From assembly GCA_013146195.2 (NCBI GenBank), contig CM028378.1:79411808-79475807 (forward strand): a stretch of DNA of 64,000 nucleotides, written 5' to 3'. Shown piece by piece: positions 61,036-64,000 of this stretch (position 1 is its first letter; each line of letters begins with the position of its first letter). The position numbers were made by a program, and so were the translations under genes. Source of the stretch: Codonopsis lanceolata (Eukaryota; Streptophyta; Magnoliopsida; Asterales; Campanulaceae). The notes under the pieces are model-generated. The model ran no database searches, was not told the origin of the DNA, and saw nothing but the letters and a program-made list of their open reading frames with translations.

Positions 61036-61121
61036 AAAATGTTCCTAGAAGGACTATCAAGGGAGTCTGTTGGAGGGGAAAATGTTCCTAGAAGGACTAT
61101 CAAGGGAGTCTGTTGGAGGGG
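61036..61121 (+). repeat. Perfect 43-bp tandem duplication
   Basis: AAAATGTTCCTAGAAGGACT...GGAGGGG at 61036-61078 and again at 61079-61121. The half-site TTCCTAGAAGGA is itself palindromic. Confidence 0.9.
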
Positions 61122-61529
61122 GGGACTCGATGTTTCAAAACACCACACCTTTTCCATTGTGATCGATCAATAATGTGTTAAACCCTTGCCAAAACAAAAT
61201 ACTTAACATTATCACCCTTTAGCTTTTTTGGACATAAAATAAATTAAATTTTCAGAAACAATTAAAAACATATCTTACATTTTTACGATTTAAAATTTCT
61301 TGTACTTTTTATTTTGGATATATGCCTATCTAATAATCTTGTCAAATTCCTATATCGAAAACACCAGTTTTGGGATAAAAGCCAAAATCCAAAACACTGG
61401 TTTTAGATAAAACCATAGCTATTTTGTCAATATTTTGAAATCAATTAATGCCATTTTCATGGATGAGGAACTAGGTCAGTTCAACTTCTTTGAAATCAAC
61501 AATATTCAAAATTCTAAAACTTCTATTCC

Positions 61530-61745
61530 TTCCGTCCCTAAATTATCGTCATAGTTCACTCGGCGCACGGATTAAGAAAAAACAATTGATTTGATTATTT
61601 ATATTGATTTAATGTGTATTCCTTTAAAGCTCATATGTATGTGGCTCATAATTAAAATAAAGTGAAAAAGTCAGGGTAAAATGGTAAAAGTGATGTTCTA
61701 AAAAGATAAGTTTCAAATTGGACAATTATTTTGGAACGGTCGATA
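61530..61745. mobile_element. Stowaway-like MITE
   Basis: CTTCCGTCCCTAAATTATCGTC on the left and, inverted, CCGTTCCAAAATAATTGTCC on the right, around an AT-rich non-coding core. The C-rich terminus and size fit Tc1/mariner-type MITEs. The outer ends and TA duplication are blurred. Confidence 0.5.
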
Positions 61746-61859
61746 AAGAATAGGAGGACAATAATTTAGGTAAAATATAACTTTAAAGTTTATATAACTT
61801 TACCCAACAACGTCTTTAACCGAGTAGGAGGAAAATATAACAATAATGATACAAAGGGA

Positions 61860-63730
61860 AATTGGACTCCGCCAACTATAACTCGAAAGAAAAAACAACT
61901 GCTACAACACGAACGACACGACCTCAACGCTGCTATCGATTTACTATGCACGGTTACAATCAAGATCTAATCGGTCTCAGCACGGCTAATGAATATCTAC
62001 ACATTATAAAATAAAGCACGGAATGAGTCATAAAGATCCATTACGCTACTACAAAAAACAATATAACATAATATGAAACATTATTATAAATACACATGTC
62101 ATCGTGTTACTAAGATGAAACCCATGAAGACGTGTCACATGCTTTAGATACATCACAGAATAACCTTTCTTTCTTATTTACTAAACGGTCCAAATGAAAT
62201 AGGATGAGATCCCCTTCTCCTAAACAAACCAAATCAATTAGAATGAACTCTCATAAAAATCATCACATGCAAGTATGCATATCGATATATGTGCACATCA
62301 AGTACCGCATATCCACATCATGTATAACTATGTATATTTATATATATACACATCAAGTTCCTCATATTATCATAATTTTAGATCTCATGTTCCTATTAAC
62401 ACTTTATTGTCACATAAGTGCTCATAGTAAGTCACATAAGGGATAGAGAAAATACATATTCTGTATCATTGTGTTGCTCCTACAATCACAAATGTTAAAT
62501 TTTATTGTGCTCTCAGATGCTCGTGATTGATACATTGATGTACGAGCGGCTATAATTAAAAACAAGTAAGCCAATTCTTCGGTGACTTTACAACCGGAAC
62601 CCAACAACTAAACACTTCATGCTATAATATACCTTGACCGCTAAGCATATTGGAGAAAAAACGAAAGTAAATAAGAGCTAATGGGATGCTAAGCAGAAGT
62701 CTAAATAAGTGAACCATTTATAAATGAACAAGGTTCGGCATACAAGCGTCAGCCTCAAAATAGAAGTATAAGTACTACTACAAGTTACACTACAACATGA
62801 ACAAGTTAGTACAATAACACATTCCTATGCAAAGTCTAATTGACTTTCTTTAACCCAAATGTCCTTGCTAAAGTTAACCCAAAAGAGTACGAAGAGAAAC
62901 CATCACAACAATCTCTACGAAAGCGATCATGGACAAGAGTGTACAAGAAACCTCAACGAGACGGGCCTGGACGATTCGAATCTAAAATAGTAAAAGGAGG
63001 GGTAAATCATAAAGACTTTGTAAGCTACCAAAATGCATGACATGATATAATGTAAGGCATACATAACAAGATATCATATTTGATTATCAAGGAAAGATCA
63101 TACTAGCACATAGTTCGCATGGTCACGATGCACGTTGTTTTCACATAAGTACCAAAGTATATCACATAGGATTAGCATATGTTATGGAACCGGTGCCACA
63201 TCGTAGATCCTAAAATGAAAAAGGTTATCTTGAGTGTATTGTCGGATGCACATGTATGATACATCGACTAAGATAACATAATTCCAAGCGCCCTTTGGTT
63301 ACGACAGGGTACTCTTATCCACTATGATCAATAATGAAGGGTGTGTGCATGATTATGGTACGACAAATCATCACTATCACGGATCTCACAATTCGTGACG
63401 GCGAAGCATCGTCTACCCTTGAGACAATTCACGTATACCAACTGGAGTAATGGTAAGCCAAGTAGATGTTTACTTAGCACTAAAAATCAAGTAGGGATCG
63501 AGCTCGACAAGAGCGAACTCGTCCAAGTTAAGTACATGTTTGCTCACTAATAAATCATGTGGGGAGCGAGCTCGACAAGAGCGAACTCATCTAAGTCAAG
63601 TAGGCATGTTACTCTACGACATACATTTCAAGCATGAGCATCAATCAAACCAAGAATCTAGAAAGCTAGTCTACTAGTCAAACAAACTCTAAACGTTGTA
63701 GGGGTTGATTGTAAAGTCGGTATTGTTTAA
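61860..63730 (-). repeat. Two partial copies of the long-LTR family (R5)
   Basis: CACATAAGTGCTCATAGTAAG (62393) and ACAACCGGAACCCAACA (62590) onward follow the text of R2 and R4 in the same orientation. A second run of the same text (63130-63730: TCACATAGGATTAG, TAGATGTTTACTTAGCAC, GTCGGTATTGTTTAA) shows that pieces of at least two copies are joined. Confidence 0.55.
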
Positions 63731-64000
63731 TAGCTCCTTATGAGGCATTGTATTGGTGTGAGTGTCGTTCACAGATTTACTGGGATGAAGTTGGTGAAGC
63801 CAAGTTTTATGGTTCCGAAATGGTAAAACATTTGGCTCAGAGTGTGAAACTGATTAGAGACAAATTACTTACAACTCAGAGTAGAGAGAAAAGCAATGCG
63901 GACAACCGAAGACGTGATCTTGAGTTTCAGGTTGGTGATTAGAATAAAAGGAAACTTTCACCGAGGTACATTGGTCCATTTGAGATTCTTGAGAAGGTTG
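63731..64000 (+). pseudogene. Integrase C-terminal fragment, Tekay/Del-like chromovirus
   Basis: APYEALYWCECRSQIYWDEV, GEAKFYGSEMVKHLAQSVKL, TTQSREKSNADNRRRDLEFQ and VGD, then a TAG and KRKLSPRYIGPFEILEKV at the edge. This is the standard integrase C-terminal run of Tekay/Del elements (MAPYEALYGRRCRSP...SRQKSYADKRRRPLEFQVGD...GKLSPRFIGPFEI). The TAG at about 63940 makes it non-functional. It continues beyond the window. Confidence 0.85.

Overview
The window is nuclear DNA of a flowering plant, most likely a dicot. It is AT-rich, carries spliced plant-type genes, and is built mainly from nested and broken transposable elements: Ty3/gypsy and Ty1/copia retrotransposons, a LINE, a Helitron, hAT-like and Stowaway-like MITEs, and a satellite. 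A run of exactly 100 N (19816-19915) is an assembly gap of unknown true size. No rRNA, tRNA or organelle genes were seen. The only convincing candidate host gene is a small secreted RALF-like peptide gene at 58380-58604.

Layout. 1-7900: the 3' end of a Tat-type Ty3/gypsy element read on the minus strand (LTR 1-884, polypurine tract, structured 3' noncoding region), followed by two plus-strand genes that are antisense to it: a five-exon plant-mobile-domain gene (2372-5287) and a DUF7745-like gene (5962-7702). 7900-10660: non-coding, with an LTR-like repeat. 10664-18700: a satellite of about 335 bp period, split once by a terminal-inverted-repeat element (10983-13941) and once, exactly between A and T, by a minus-strand Helitron (15536-18447). 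19916-31047: a minus-strand Athila-like element (5' LTR 29249-30560, gag, protease, RT, RNase H, integrase, then ORF3 with its own promoter), full of stops and frameshifts, and abutting a second ORF3 fragment. 31048-39097: long-LTR copies of a Tekay/Del-like family, one of which (34926-38846) sits inside LINE ORF1. 39098-43446: a degenerate plus-strand copia element fused at about 43446 to another Tat 3' end (43450-46400). 46609-55018: a solo LTR with target-site duplication AGACA, containing a complete 5.5-kb element (49275-54810, duplication AGTAG) whose single long ORF has a retropepsin domain but no reverse transcriptase or integrase. 55019-64000: non-coding DNA, the RALF-like gene, a hAT-like MITE, local duplications, long-LTR fragments and an integrase fragment at the right edge.

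Three patterns cut across these elements. First, pairs of 18-bp palindromes with core CTTGCG-NN-CGCAAG, repeated at exactly 25 bp, lie upstream of TATA boxes in the Athila LTR, in the internal promoter of Athila ORF3, and in both LTRs of the protease-only element. A looser version lies in the solo LTR. Second, both Tat 3' ends share one layout: structured module, array of hairpin-forming tandem units, structured module, polypurine tract, LTR. The hairpin arms change in sequence but stay complementary. Third, internal TE genes (Athila ORF3 and the antisense DUF7745-like gene) have their own promoters that reuse the palindromic modules of their element's LTR.

All calls were made by eye from sequence. 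Lineage names (Tat, Athila, Tekay/Del) rest on architecture and motifs, not on a phylogeny.
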